NCBI RefSeq assembly: GCF_003732275.1
Contig: NZ_MOBM01000038.1
Span: forward strand, 372,001 to 436,000
Direction of reading: 5' to 3'
DNA: 64,000 nucleotides
Source: Pseudomonas frederiksbergensis
GTDB taxonomy: Bacteria; Pseudomonadota; Gammaproteobacteria; Pseudomonadales; Pseudomonadaceae
Below, in pieces: positions 41,848 through 50,944 of this stretch. Under the pieces are notes generated by a model. It ran no database searches. It was given only the letters and a program-made list of their open reading frames with translations, and was not told where the DNA came from. The translations under genes and the position numbers were made by a program. Numbering within the stretch: position 1 is the stretch's first letter; each line of letters starts with the position of its first letter.

Positions 41848-42720
41848 TTATTTGGAAGTCAGTTTACGGCGGTTGTACAAACCGCCCAACAAACCGGTGA
41901 AGCATCCGATGAGTAACCCGCTGACGTGGGCCGCGTTGGCAATCTGGCCGAAGCCGATCATCGAAACCAGCCCGGACAGGCACACCAGCAACCACACCAG
42001 CATCATCACCAACACCCCTCGGGGCAGGCGATACGCCGGGTTCGGCGACAGAACCTGGAAGATCCAGCAATGCCCGAGCAGGCCGTACAGCACCCCGGAC
42101 AACCCGCCAAACAGGCTCGGGCCGCTGAAAAGGTATTGGGTATAGTTGGACACCAGGCTGAACAGCAACGTCAGGCCGATCAGGTTGATGCTGCCCTGAC
42201 GCGACTCGATACGCCGCCCCAGCTCCCAGTACCACATGCCGTTCATGGCCAGGTGCAGGATGCCGAAGTGGATCAGCATCGGCGTCACCAGACGCCACCA
42301 CTGCCCCGCCGCCAGGCTGTCAGCCAATGGTGTGAAATGGATGTACTCGCCGACCACACGGAAATCGAGGAAGGTCAGCCAGCGTATCGTCTCGAGGTTT
42401 TCGCCCAGCAGCGTCACCACGCCGACGATCAGGCTCAGCAACAGCACCAGCGCCGTAGCCTTGCTGTAGCGCAATTGCTCGACGAAGCCCGGACGCGACC
42501 GCGTCTGCGCGATCGGGATATCCAGTTGCTGATCAGGGTCGCCTGCGGGAAAGCGTTCGTACAATGAGCGTACGTCTTCGCTGATGTTGGCCGGGACCCA
42601 CAGCACCTGCTCGCCCGCCTCTTCGCTGACCCGATGGGGCACTTGCATGCGCTGCAGCAGTTTGACGAATCCGCTCAAATCCACCGCCAGAGGCAGACGC
42701 AATACCGCCACCGCCGTCAT
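41848..42720 (-). CDS. rhomboid family intramembrane serine protease
   Basis: The 290-residue protein has a soluble N-terminal domain (~1-85), then six or more membrane helices with the rhomboid dyad: Ser208 in FGGLSGVLYG and His265 in NAAHVSGLLIG, plus HFGILHLAMNGMWYWELG as the L1-loop region (HxxxN). It cuts membrane helices of substrate proteins. Both the N-domain and core resemble GlpG. The start overlaps the stop of the phosphatase gene by four bases. The natural substrate is unknown. Confidence 0.92.
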   Translation of the reverse strand: MTAVAVLRLPLAVDLSGFVKLLQRMQVPHRVSEEAGEQVLWVPANISEDVRSLYERFPAGDPDQQLDIPIAQTRSRPGFVEQLRYSKATALVLLLSLIVGVVTLLGENLETIRWLTFLDFRVVGEYIHFTPLADSLAAGQWWRLVTPMLIHFGILHLAMNGMWYWELGRRIESRQGSINLIGLTLLFSLVSNYTQYLFSGPSLFGGLSGVLYGLLGHCWIFQVLSPNPAYRLPRGVLVMMLVWLLVCLSGLVSMIGFGQIANAAHVSGLLIGCFTGLLGGLYNRRKLTSK

Positions 42721-43688
42721 TGCAGCACCTCCGGCCGCTCGACATCGACCCAGACGAACTTATGCGGGTCGAGACGGGTTTCCTGATCCAGACGATAAGC
42801 GACCAGTTTGCCGTAGAGCACCGCGCTGTAATCCAGGCACGCCAGGTTCGGGCGGATCGGCGCCGGTTTGCCGCTGCGCCAGTAGTGGCCGACGAACAAC
42901 AACGGCTCATCGACGCCGTAGCGCAGCAAGTTGTCTTTTTCGCTGGACGATAGTGGCGTGCGGGCCACCGGTTCAGGCAAGGCGTCAGGCTGGAACACGA
43001 TGTCTCCGTAGGTTTGCGGGTCGTCTTCCCAGAACTTGGTGCGGAAAAACGAGCGCGTCAGGCCGTCGCCGCTGGTCATGGTCAACCCGTGGGGCAAGCG
43101 CATGTCGGTGCCGCGCAACAGGCGATCGAACACGGTGCAGGCAAAACTGCCTGGCACCGCGGAGGCCTGGAGGAAGTGCTCATCGATGCAGCCGTCGGGA
43201 AACAACCCGCGCAACGGCTCGATCAGGCCGGCATCCCAGCAGGCATGCACGACGCGAAAGCGTCCGGCATCGACGAACAATGGCAGTTCATAGAACCATT
43301 GCAGGAAGTCATGCCAATCTTCGGGATGATCTTCGAACTGGGTCAGGGTTTCCTTGAGCAGGCGCGCGTGGCGTGGCGTATGTTCACGCACGAACTGCTG
43401 GCCACTGCCCGGCAACGCCGGCGTGCTCCAGCCGAGGGCGTTGAATTCATGGTTGCCCATGATGCACAGCGCCTGGCCGGCCTCGACCATGTCGTGGACG
43501 ATATGCAGCGCCTCGCGAATCCGCGGGCCGCGGTCGATGATGTCGCCGAGGAACACCGCCATGCGCGACGGATGCCGCCAGACACCCGCCTGTTTGTGGT
43601 AACCGAGCCGGTCAAGCAAGTGCTCAAGGGTCAGAGCGCAACCGTGCACGTCACCGATCAGGTCGTAGCTACGCGCGGGATCGAGCAT
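42717..43688 (-). CDS. metallophosphoesterase, serine/threonine phosphatase-like
   Basis: The 323-residue enzyme has the PPP/bis-nucleoside tetraphosphatase motifs in order: GDVHGC near residue 12, GDIIDRGP near 48 and MGNHEFNALG near 77, with later histidines in VVHACWD and FVGHYW. It may cleave phosphoproteins or dinucleoside polyphosphates; the sequence does not decide. It overlaps the nadK stop and the rhomboid start, so it is in the nadK operon. Confidence 0.88.
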   Translation of the reverse strand: MLDPARSYDLIGDVHGCALTLEHLLDRLGYHKQAGVWRHPSRMAVFLGDIIDRGPRIREALHIVHDMVEAGQALCIMGNHEFNALGWSTPALPGSGQQFVREHTPRHARLLKETLTQFEDHPEDWHDFLQWFYELPLFVDAGRFRVVHACWDAGLIEPLRGLFPDGCIDEHFLQASAVPGSFACTVFDRLLRGTDMRLPHGLTMTSGDGLTRSFFRTKFWEDDPQTYGDIVFQPDALPEPVARTPLSSSEKDNLLRYGVDEPLLFVGHYWRSGKPAPIRPNLACLDYSAVLYGKLVAYRLDQETRLDPHKFVWVDVERPEVLQ

Positions 43689-44578
43689 CAGTCGCCTCCA
43701 CCACCCAACTTGCTGCCCCAGCCGAGCTTGGTCCGGCAGACTTCATAATAGTTGTGATCGAGCGGATGAATCAGCCGCAGCTTCTGCGCTTTCTTGCTGA
43801 TGGTAATGGTGTCACCGGGCGCGCAGGTGAAGTGATTCTGCCCGTCACAGGAGACTTGCGGGTAAATCTGCATATCTTTGGACACGACGATTTTCAGCTC
43901 ACTATTGCCATCGACCACGATCGGTCTACCTGACAAGGTATGGGGGTACATCGGCACAATCACAATAGCGTCGAGCTTGGGATGCATGATCGGGCCGCCC
44001 GCCGACAGCGCGTAAGCGGTCGAACCGGTCGGCGTGGCGACGATCAGGCCGTCAGCCTTCTGGCTGCAGACGAACTGGCCATCGATGTACAACTCGAACT
44101 CGATCATCCGCGTCGATTTGCCGGGGTGCAGCACCACATCGTTCAGCGCATCGCCCTGGCCAATGGCCTCGGCGTGGCGACGGACTTCGGCTTGCAGCAG
44201 AAAGCGGTTTTCCACCAGATAGTGGCCGTCGAGCACTTCGGCGACTTTGACTTCCAGCTCATCGGGACGAATATCGGTCAGGAACCCCAGGCTGCCCCGG
44301 TTGATGCCGAGCACTGGAATATTGTGTCGGGCCAGCGCCCGGGCGGCGCCCAGCAGGCTGCCGTCACCACCGACCACAATCACCATGTCACACACTTCAC
44401 CGAGCATCTTGCGCGACGAAGTTTGCAGGCCATGACCCGGCAGGACTTCGGCGATGGTGTCTTCGAGGATCACATGTAGATGACGATCGAGCAGAAACCG
44501 TTTCAGTCGGCGGACGGTATCCAGCACCTGAGAACTGCCCAGGCGACCGATGATGCCGATATTACGAAATTGCTCCAT
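43688..44578 (-). CDS. nadK: NAD kinase
   Basis: The 296-residue enzyme phosphorylates NAD to NADP. It has the GGDGS motif (VVGGDGSLLGAARAL), LNDVVLHPGKSTRMIEFELY and the glycine-rich ATPTGSTAYALSAGGPIMHP. The start at 44578 (MEQFRNIGIIGRLGS) is the family start; an upstream in-frame start would add 12 residues not found in homologues. It heads a compact minus-strand operon that continues to pepN and is divergent from the DUF1853 gene 104 bp away. Confidence 0.96.
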   Translation of the reverse strand: MEQFRNIGIIGRLGSSQVLDTVRRLKRFLLDRHLHVILEDTIAEVLPGHGLQTSSRKMLGEVCDMVIVVGGDGSLLGAARALARHNIPVLGINRGSLGFLTDIRPDELEVKVAEVLDGHYLVENRFLLQAEVRRHAEAIGQGDALNDVVLHPGKSTRMIEFELYIDGQFVCSQKADGLIVATPTGSTAYALSAGGPIMHPKLDAIVIVPMYPHTLSGRPIVVDGNSELKIVVSKDMQIYPQVSCDGQNHFTCAPGDTITISKKAQKLRLIHPLDHNYYEVCRTKLGWGSKLGGGGD

Positions 44579-44682
44579 GGGGCTCCTGCGAGGGTCTGCG
44601 GCGGCGAAAAACACGATTATGGGCGAAAGCGCGGCGTAGACAAAACCCTTTCAGCCACGAGTGAAGAGGCTATGCTCGCAAG

Positions 44683-45633
44683 ATGATCCTATTTCCAGAT
44701 TTGCTCCAGTTACCTCACCAGTTGCGCCACCCTGAAGTGCGCGACCTGGCTTGGGTCATCCTCGCACCGCCGATGCTCAGCGTCACCCCGTGGCCGCAGC
44801 GTCATCCGCTGGCGGGCAGCGACTGGGTGCAGGCACCGGAGCGCCTGGAACACTGGCTCAGGCAACTGGATCGCGACAGCTACGATTTGCTGCACTGGCT
44901 GGCCCAGGCCAGGACCCGGCGCCTGGGTCTGTACTACGAGCGGCTATGGCAATACGCCGTGCGGCACGCGCCGGGCATCGAACTGATTGCCGCCAACATG
45001 CCGATCCGCCGTGAAGGCCACACCTTGGGTGAGCTGGACATGCTGCTGCGTGATCGCGACGGCGTGCATCACCTGGAACTGGCGATCAAGCTCTACCTTG
45101 GACCACAGAACGGTGACGGCCATGACTCCGCGCAGTGGCTCGGACCGGGTTGTCATGATCGGCTGGACCGTAAACTGAAGCACCTGAGCCAGCATCAATT
45201 ACCGATTTCCGCGCGGGTGGAGAGCCGTGCAGTGCTGGCGTCGCTGGATATCCAGCAGTTCAGTGCGCATCTGTGGCTGGGCGGTTATCTGCTCTATCCG
45301 TGGCCGGGGCAGGCCGAATCACCCAGCGGCGCGCACCCTCAGCATTTGCGCGGTAGCTGGCTGCATCAGAAAGACTGGGCGGACTTTGTCGTGCAGCGCC
45401 CATCCGGTCGCTGGCAACCCCTGCCCCGCCATGCCTGGCTGGCGCCGGCACACTATCCCGAAGAGCAGACCTGGAACGCTGAACAGCTGAATGCGTGGCT
45501 GAGCGATCTGGACCCGCTGGCACCGGCGCAATTGATGGTGCGGCTTACAGAGAACGGCGAAGGCGATTGGGAGGAAGCCGAGCGGCTGTTTCTGGTGTCC
45601 GATCTTTGGCCGAATGTGCCGGGTAATGGTTGA
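44683..45633 (+). CDS. DUF1853 protein, likely PD-(D/E)XK nuclease fold
   Basis: The 316-residue protein belongs to DUF1853. Residues ~110-135 read GHTLGELDMLLRDRDGVHHL-ELAIKLYL, in which E..D and ExxK fit the metal site of the PD-(D/E)XK nuclease superfamily. No membrane segment or signal peptide is present. The protein is rich in Trp and Leu, and the function is unknown. It is alone on the plus strand, divergent from nadK, and ends before a REP pair. Confidence 0.82.
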   Translation: MILFPDLLQLPHQLRHPEVRDLAWVILAPPMLSVTPWPQRHPLAGSDWVQAPERLEHWLRQLDRDSYDLLHWLAQARTRRLGLYYERLWQYAVRHAPGIELIAANMPIRREGHTLGELDMLLRDRDGVHHLELAIKLYLGPQNGDGHDSAQWLGPGCHDRLDRKLKHLSQHQLPISARVESRAVLASLDIQQFSAHLWLGGYLLYPWPGQAESPSGAHPQHLRGSWLHQKDWADFVVQRPSGRWQPLPRHAWLAPAHYPEEQTWNAEQLNAWLSDLDPLAPAQLMVRLTENGEGDWEEAERLFLVSDLWPNVPGNG

Positions 45634-45654
45634 GTTTATGTGGTGAATGGACGG

Positions 45655-45739
45655 GCCCTATCGCGAGCAGGCTCGCTCCCATATTGGATCTCCTTATGGT
45701 GAAGATCCTTGTGGGAGCGAGCCTGCTCGCGATAGGGCC
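45655..45739. repeat. REP pair, GTGGGAGCGAGCCTGCTCGCGA family
   Basis: The arms gccctatcgcgagcaggctc-gctccca and tgggagcgagcctgctcgcg-atagggc flank a ~35-base loop. The paired region includes the outer bases GCCCTATCG, so it is longer than usual, and lies between the convergent DUF1853 and FMN-reductase genes. Confidence 0.87.
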
Positions 45740-45747
45740 GATACGGT

Positions 45748-45840
45748 TCAGATAGACAACCGCAACGCCAACGCCGCCAACATCACCGCCAACACAGTCT
45801 CGACCTGCAGGCTCGGCAGCTGCTGCAAGGGAAAGGTCAT
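45748..45840 (-). CDS. possible 30-residue hydrophobic peptide coupled to the FMN reductase gene
   Basis: An ATG at 45840 overlaps the TGA of the reductase gene (ATGA) and opens a 30-residue frame beginning MTFPLQQLPSLQVETVLAVM and ending in LAALALRLSI, hydrophobic in its second half. It stops eight bases before the REP pair. It could be a small membrane peptide or the remains of a longer gene cut by REP insertion. There is no homology I recognise. Confidence 0.3.
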   Translation of the reverse strand: MTFPLQQLPSLQVETVLAVMLAALALRLSI

Positions 45841-46397
45841 TGCTTTTTATGCTGCTCAACCCACAGCGCATACGCATCGATGAATTTCTGCAAGAACGGC
45901 CTGACCGACTCCGACAACTTGCCTGCCTCGTCGAACGCTGAACCGGCGCCGCCCAGGTAGGCTTCCGGCTGCTGCATGCACGGCACATTGAGAAACACCA
46001 TGGACTGGCGCACATTGTGGTTGGCCCCAAATCCGCCGACGGCGCCCGGTGAAGCGCTGATCACCGCACCCGGCTTGCCGTTCCAGGCGCTCTTGCCATA
46101 AGGGCGCGACCCCACGTCGATCGCATTCTTCAACGGCGCCGGCACCGAACGGTTATATTCCGGGGTCACGAACAGCACCGCGTCGGATGAACTCACTTGT
46201 TGTCGGAAAGTGCTGTAGGCTGCCGGCGGTGATTCGCCATCGATGTCTTCGTTATAGAGCGGCAAATCGCCGATTTCGACGATATTCAGCTTCAGATTGG
46301 CAGGCGCCAGCTCGGCCAGCGCCAGCGCGACCTTGCGGTTGATCGATGCTTTTCTCAGGCTGCCGACCAGAACGGCGATCTCGTAGACGTTGCTCAT
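45837..46397 (-). CDS. NADPH-dependent FMN reductase (ChrR/azoreductase-like)
   Basis: The 186-residue flavodoxin-like protein has the FMN phosphate loop GSLRKASINRKVALAL at residues ~12-27, LYNEDIDGE, and TPEYNRSVPAPLKNAIDVGS near residue 80 typical of ChrR-type quinone, chromate and azo reductases. Such enzymes use NADPH for two-electron reduction of quinones, limiting oxidative stress. The gene is monocistronic apart from the tiny overlapping frame downstream. Reaction on a given substrate is not predictable. Confidence 0.88.
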   Translation of the reverse strand: MSNVYEIAVLVGSLRKASINRKVALALAELAPANLKLNIVEIGDLPLYNEDIDGESPPAAYSTFRQQVSSSDAVLFVTPEYNRSVPAPLKNAIDVGSRPYGKSAWNGKPGAVISASPGAVGGFGANHNVRQSMVFLNVPCMQQPEAYLGGAGSAFDEAGKLSESVRPFLQKFIDAYALWVEQHKKQ

Positions 46398-46581
46398 GGA
46401 AGATTCTCGACTGTCCGATGGGAAGAGCTTCTAGTTATAGATGATCAAATGACGATTCAACCAGTGGGCGACGGAAAAACGCCGCCCCTGACTATTTTTT
46501 TCCTGTAGGAAAACTTACCTCGCCCAACCACGGTCTACAGAACCGCAAATTGAGTGATTTATCTCCAGAGGTTCTAAGCAG

Positions 46582-46818
46582 ATGGCAGCAGTACTCGTCG
46601 GTCAGTTCCATGCAAGAGACGCGGAAGGCCGCGTTTATTCCGTGCATGAGTTCCAGGAATCCACTCCGTCGCACGACGGCCTCGCCGGCTCGGTGCCTGT
46701 CACCACCTATAAGCTGGCCATTGGCGACCGGCTCAACAAACTCGACGACAACGAATTTGTGCTGGTGCAATCAGGCGTCACCCTCACTCGCGAACCTGAA
46801 ACGAACGTGGCCTCATAA
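46582..46818 (+). CDS. small conserved hypothetical protein
   Basis: A 78-residue protein (MAAVLVGQFHARDAEGRVYS, later YKLAIGDRLNKLDDNEFVLV) without signal peptide, membrane segment or cysteine. It looks like one small beta-rich domain. AGAGG precedes the ATG at correct distance. It is followed 88 bp later by the LysR gene on the same strand. I do not recognise a family. Confidence 0.68.
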   Translation: MAAVLVGQFHARDAEGRVYSVHEFQESTPSHDGLAGSVPVTTYKLAIGDRLNKLDDNEFVLVQSGVTLTREPETNVAS

Positions 46819-46906
46819 CCCGCTGTTATGAGCAGAAGTCATATGCACGCACTTGAGTTAGGATTCAGTGACTGACTCCCTCACCTGCTGAACATGGACT
46901 TCACGC

Positions 46907-47800
46907 ATGCGTTTACGTCATATCGAAGTAATCCAGGCGCTCCTGCAGACCGGTCACCTGGGCACCGCCGCCGAATGGCTGCAGTTGCCGGTGGCCGAGG
47001 TTGAACGCACCCTGCGTGATGCCGAGGATCAATTGGGTTTCATGCTGTTTGCCAGCGTGCGTGGTCGCCTGCAAGCCACGCGCGAGGCGCGGGAGTTGCA
47101 GGCCGAGATCGCCCACGTCTACGAAGCCCTCGAGCCGGTTCAGCGACTGGCCAGCAGCCTCAAGCAATATTTGGCCCCACCCCTGCGAATTATCTGCACC
47201 CCGCCTTTGGCGCAGCAATTGTTGCCACACAGCATCGCGGCTCTGCGCCGACGCCTCCCAGACGCACCATGCACCCTCCTGAGCCAGCCGACCCGCGAAA
47301 TTGTCAGAAGCCTGCTGCTGCGTGAAAGCGATCTGGGCCTGAGCCTGCATGACCCGGACCACGCCGATATCCATTGCCAGGTCATCGCTCAAGGCAAGCT
47401 CCAGCTGCTGGCGCCCCATGGCTGGCTGCAACCGAAACAGAAGTACATCTCGCTGCAGGACCTGGCCGGCCAGTCGATGGTTGGTCTGGAAGGTCACGAT
47501 CCGTTAAGCCCGGCGCTGGACAACAAACTGCATGCGCTGCGCCCTGCCCCGGTCATCCAGACCCGGGTACAGACTCATCAAATGATGCGCAGCATGGTCG
47601 AGGCCGGCGAAGGCCTGGCGATCGTCGACCCGTTTACCGCCCTCGGCGCCAAATCGGCCGGGCTCGATGCCTGCCCATTGGCGCCTGCCGTGCCGATCAG
47701 CGTGTATGCCTTGAGCCTCAAGACCGCCGAGCCCTCTTCGGCGGTTCAGGCGCTGCTGGACATCGTCACGGAACAAGCCGTGGCGATGTTGGCGAGCTGA
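46907..47800 (+). CDS. LysR-family transcriptional regulator
   Basis: The 297-residue protein has a LysR winged HTH at residues 1-60 (MRLRHIEVIQALLQTGHLGT; LRDAEDQLGFMLFASVRGRL) and an effector domain from ~88 (PPLRIICTPPLAQQLLPHSI). The target genes are not evident; the upstream small gene and the convergent GNAT gene are the neighbours. Its last 35 bases overlap the 3' end of the GNAT gene on the other strand, so the two transcripts are antisense at their ends. Confidence 0.88.
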   Translation: MRLRHIEVIQALLQTGHLGTAAEWLQLPVAEVERTLRDAEDQLGFMLFASVRGRLQATREARELQAEIAHVYEALEPVQRLASSLKQYLAPPLRIICTPPLAQQLLPHSIAALRRRLPDAPCTLLSQPTREIVRSLLLRESDLGLSLHDPDHADIHCQVIAQGKLQLLAPHGWLQPKQKYISLQDLAGQSMVGLEGHDPLSPALDNKLHALRPAPVIQTRVQTHQMMRSMVEAGEGLAIVDPFTALGAKSAGLDACPLAPAVPISVYALSLKTAEPSSAVQALLDIVTEQAVAMLAS

Positions 47801-48380
47801 GCGGGTTTTCCAGCGGATTATCGAACAGGCGATACCAGAACAGCGCCACCTCAGCGGTGTTCGGATCGATCCCGCGGTAGCGCAGATGATCGATCCCGCC
47901 GACCACATAGCCACAGCGCTCATAAAGCCGACAGGCGCCCAGGTTGTTGTTCTGGGTTTCCAGCATGATGCCAGGCAGTTTTTTCTTGCGACTCCAGAAC
48001 TGCGCCACGTCCAGCAGCGACTTGGCCACGCCATGACGGCGCGCCGGAGCATGCACCGCCAATTCGTCGATATGGGCGAAGCCGTTCCAGTTGGTGCTGA
48101 CCACCAAATGACCCACCGGCTCGTCATCCAGATAGGCCATGAAAATCGCGCTGTCAGTGGCATCGTGAAAACTGCTGAATTCCTCGGGATCGATGCCATA
48201 ACACTTGCGATACGGGGTGATTGGCGTCACCGGCCACTGCGCCACCGGCTTACCGATTTGCGCGGCACCATAGGCGGCGACTTCAAAACTGAAATCACTG
48301 CCCCAGATATAAGCCGCAAACCCCTCATCGGCGACACGCACCGAGAGGCCTGGGTGTTTGGGATTCATGACTGGTTGCAT
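47766..48380 (-). CDS. GNAT acetyltransferase, streptothricin-acetyltransferase-like
   Basis: The 204-residue protein holds a GNAT fold with the acetyl-CoA loop in HAPARRHGVAKSLLDVAQFW and a C-terminal part LETQNNNLGACRLYERCGYV then GGIDHLRYRG, close to what I know from streptothricin acetyltransferases, which modify a lysine-type amino group. The gene starts 14 bases after the ldcA stop, so it is likely co-transcribed with lysine decarboxylase. GAGGA lies 11 bases before the ATG at 48380; other starts upstream overlap ldcA. The acceptor could be cadaverine, lysine or a xenobiotic amine; this is inference. Confidence 0.82.
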   Translation of the reverse strand: MQPVMNPKHPGLSVRVADEGFAAYIWGSDFSFEVAAYGAAQIGKPVAQWPVTPITPYRKCYGIDPEEFSSFHDATDSAIFMAYLDDEPVGHLVVSTNWNGFAHIDELAVHAPARRHGVAKSLLDVAQFWSRKKKLPGIMLETQNNNLGACRLYERCGYVVGGIDHLRYRGIDPNTAEVALFWYRLFDNPLENPLSSPTSPRLVP

Positions 48381-48394
48381 ACTCGGAAAGGTCC

Positions 48395-50650
48395 TCATTC
48401 CTTGATGCAATCGACGGTGTAGTGCCGTCCATTGCCCTCGTCTTCGTGTTGCAAGCCATGCACATCGGCGACAAATCCGGGGAAACTGCTGTCGAACGTA
48501 CGGGCAAACTTCAGGTAATCGATGATCGAACGGGTCGACTCGGTGAAACGCTCGCCGGGCATGATCAACGGGATCCCCGGCGGGTATGGCACCAGCATTA
48601 CCGCCGCGATCCGCCCATCCAGAGCATCGATCGAAACAGCCTCAACCTCCCCGCGTACCAATTGATCATAGGCGTCAGCCGGCTTCATGGCGACTTCCGG
48701 CAGCACTGTGTACATGCGTTTGAGGTGTTTGGCCGTGGCGTTGCTGCGATAACAGGCGTGCAATTGATCACACAGATCGCGCAAACCCATGCCTTGATAA
48801 CGGGCAATATTGTGTTGCGCCACGCACGGCAGGCAGGTGGCCAGGTTGACATTGGCGTCGTAACTGCGCTTGAACTCCAGCAACTCGGTCAGCAACGTGC
48901 TCCATTTGCCCTTGGTGATGCCCATGGAGAACAGCACCAGGAACGAATACAGCCCGGTCTTTTCCACGACCAGCCCACGTTCCCAGAGAAATTTGCTGAC
49001 CACCGCCGCCGGAATCCCCCGCGCACTCAGGGCACCGCCCGCCGTCAAACCCGGCATCACCAGCGTGACCTTGATCGGATCGAGCAGCACGTAGTCGTCG
49101 GTCACGCCGCCAAAGCCGTGCCAATCGGCGTCGGGTTGCAGCAACCAGTCTTCGGTGACCACCTGTTCGATACCTTCGGCCGAGGGTGGTTGCCAGATGG
49201 AAAACCACCAGTCATCGGCGGCGATGTGCTGGCGCAGATTAGCCAGGGCCCGGCGAAAACTCAGGGCCTCGTCGAACATTTCCTGTAACAGCGAACGTCC
49301 GGCCGGCCCTTCCATCATCGCCGAGGCCACGTCCAGCGAGGCGATGATGCTGTACTGCGGCGAGGTCGAGATGTGCATCATGAACGCTTCGTTGAAACGG
49401 TCGCGATCCAGTTGCCGCGCCCCGCCGTCCTGAACGTGAATCATCGACGCCTGACTGAACGCCGCCAGCAATTTGTGCGTGGAGTGCGTAGTGAACACCA
49501 GCGGGCTGTCTTCGCTGCGAGAGGTGCCCATGCCGTAACGACCGGCGAAAAACTCGTGGAACGCCGCGTAGGCGTACCAGGCCTCATCGAAATGCAGCAC
49601 CTCGACGCTATTGCCCAGGCTCTGCTTGATCAGCTCGGCGTTGTAACAGAGGCCGTCGTAAGTCGAGTTGGTCACCACCGCCAACTTGACCTTGGGCTCG
49701 CGGCCCTTGGTCAGTGGGCTGGCGTCAATCTTGGCCTGGATCGATTCGCGGCTGAATTCGCTCAACGGAATCGGCCCGATAATCCCCAGCTCATTGCGCT
49801 CCGGGCACAGGTACAGCGGAATCGCACCGGTCATGATGATCGAGTGCAGCACCGACTTGTGACAGTTGCGATCTACCAGCACCAGGTCATCGCGGGCCAC
49901 CATGGAATGCCAGACGATCTTGTTGGCGGTCGAGGTGCCATTGATCACGAAAAAGGTGTGATCGGCGCCGAAATTACGCGCAGCTCTCGCTTCTGCCTCG
50001 GCCAGTGGGCCCGTGTGATCGAGCAGCGAACCGAGTTCCGGTACCGACACCGACAAATCCGAGCGCAGTGTGTTTTCCCCGAAGAACTGATGAAACGCCT
50101 GCCCCACCGGGCTCTTGTGATACGCCACGCCGCCGCCATGGCCAGGGGTGTGCCAGGAATAATTGGAGTCGGCGGTGTGCTGCACCAGCGCCTTGAAGAA
50201 CGGCGGCAACAGACCGTCCAGATATTTACGCGCCGCGCGGGCGACTTGCCGGGCAAGGAAGGGCACGGTGTCTTCGAACAGATAAAGAATGCCGCGCAGC
50301 TGATTGAGCTCGGCCATGGCATTGGCCGGGGCGTTTTCCAGGGTGACCTGCTCGCCCAGGGCAAAGATCGGCAGGTCCGGCGCCCGAACCCGTGCCAGGC
50401 GGATCAGCTCGGCCATGTTATGCAGAAGATGAGCATGGGTGCTGGCGTCTTCGGCGGCAATCAACATGCAAGAGAGGCCGTGATGAGTCGAGGCGACCAG
50501 ACGCCCTTCGTTGTAATCGACTGCCGAAACGATGCTGAAGCCTTCCTGCTCCAGCTCCCGGGCGATGCCACGCACACGATCACCGGCAACGGTGTCGGCT
50601 TTGATGTCGCGGTGGACGATCAGGACCGGGAATTTCAAATCTTTATACAT
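48395..50650 (-). CDS. ldcA: lysine decarboxylase (Orn/Lys/Arg decarboxylase class I)
   Basis: The 751-residue PLP enzyme has an N-terminal response-regulator-like wing (FPVLIVHRDIKADTVAGDRV), the core with TNSTYDGLCYNAELI, HFDEAWYAYAAFH and the PLP lysine in FTTHSTHKLLAAFSQASMIH, and a C-terminal domain with VPYPPGIPLIMPGE. It has the same length as LdcA of P. aeruginosa, and the order with dnaQ and rnhA nearby also agrees. LdcA converts lysine to cadaverine, feeding the 5-aminovalerate route. In P. aeruginosa it is controlled by ArgR. The AGGAC site is ten bases upstream of the ATG. Arginine decarboxylase activity is a less likely alternative. Confidence 0.9.
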   Translation of the reverse strand: MYKDLKFPVLIVHRDIKADTVAGDRVRGIARELEQEGFSIVSAVDYNEGRLVASTHHGLSCMLIAAEDASTHAHLLHNMAELIRLARVRAPDLPIFALGEQVTLENAPANAMAELNQLRGILYLFEDTVPFLARQVARAARKYLDGLLPPFFKALVQHTADSNYSWHTPGHGGGVAYHKSPVGQAFHQFFGENTLRSDLSVSVPELGSLLDHTGPLAEAEARAARNFGADHTFFVINGTSTANKIVWHSMVARDDLVLVDRNCHKSVLHSIIMTGAIPLYLCPERNELGIIGPIPLSEFSRESIQAKIDASPLTKGREPKVKLAVVTNSTYDGLCYNAELIKQSLGNSVEVLHFDEAWYAYAAFHEFFAGRYGMGTSRSEDSPLVFTTHSTHKLLAAFSQASMIHVQDGGARQLDRDRFNEAFMMHISTSPQYSIIASLDVASAMMEGPAGRSLLQEMFDEALSFRRALANLRQHIAADDWWFSIWQPPSAEGIEQVVTEDWLLQPDADWHGFGGVTDDYVLLDPIKVTLVMPGLTAGGALSARGIPAAVVSKFLWERGLVVEKTGLYSFLVLFSMGITKGKWSTLLTELLEFKRSYDANVNLATCLPCVAQHNIARYQGMGLRDLCDQLHACYRSNATAKHLKRMYTVLPEVAMKPADAYDQLVRGEVEAVSIDALDGRIAAVMLVPYPPGIPLIMPGERFTESTRSIIDYLKFARTFDSSFPGFVADVHGLQHEDEGNGRHYTVDCIKE

Positions 50651-50800
50651 GGTGCTCGGTGTCCTGAGGCGGCAGACCGTGGCCTGCCAATAACCTCAGG
50701 GTAGAGGGTTGGAGCGCATGTGGCGAGCGGGATGCCCTGAAGTGGGTCGGCGGGCGCACCAGCATGTGGCCAGCAAACCCATTGTTCAGAAAGCTTATCT

Positions 50801-50920
50801 GTGGCGAGGGAGCTTGCTCCCGTTGGGCTGCGAAGCGGCCCCCTGCATTCGCTCAGATACACCGTGCTGGCAGGATTTGCGACTGCTGCGCAGCCGAGCG
50901 GGAGCAAGCTCCCTCGCCAC
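50801..50920. repeat. REP pair, GTGGCGAGGGAGCTTGCTCCC family
   Basis: Arms gtggcgagggagcttgctcc-c and gggagcaagctccctcgcca-c with a ~78-base interior, itself partly self-complementary (ggctgcgaagc / gctgcgcagcc). It separates the ldcA promoter region from the dnaQ 3' end. Confidence 0.85.
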
Positions 50921-50944
50921 AAAAGCCCTTCCGCTCGAAGGGGC

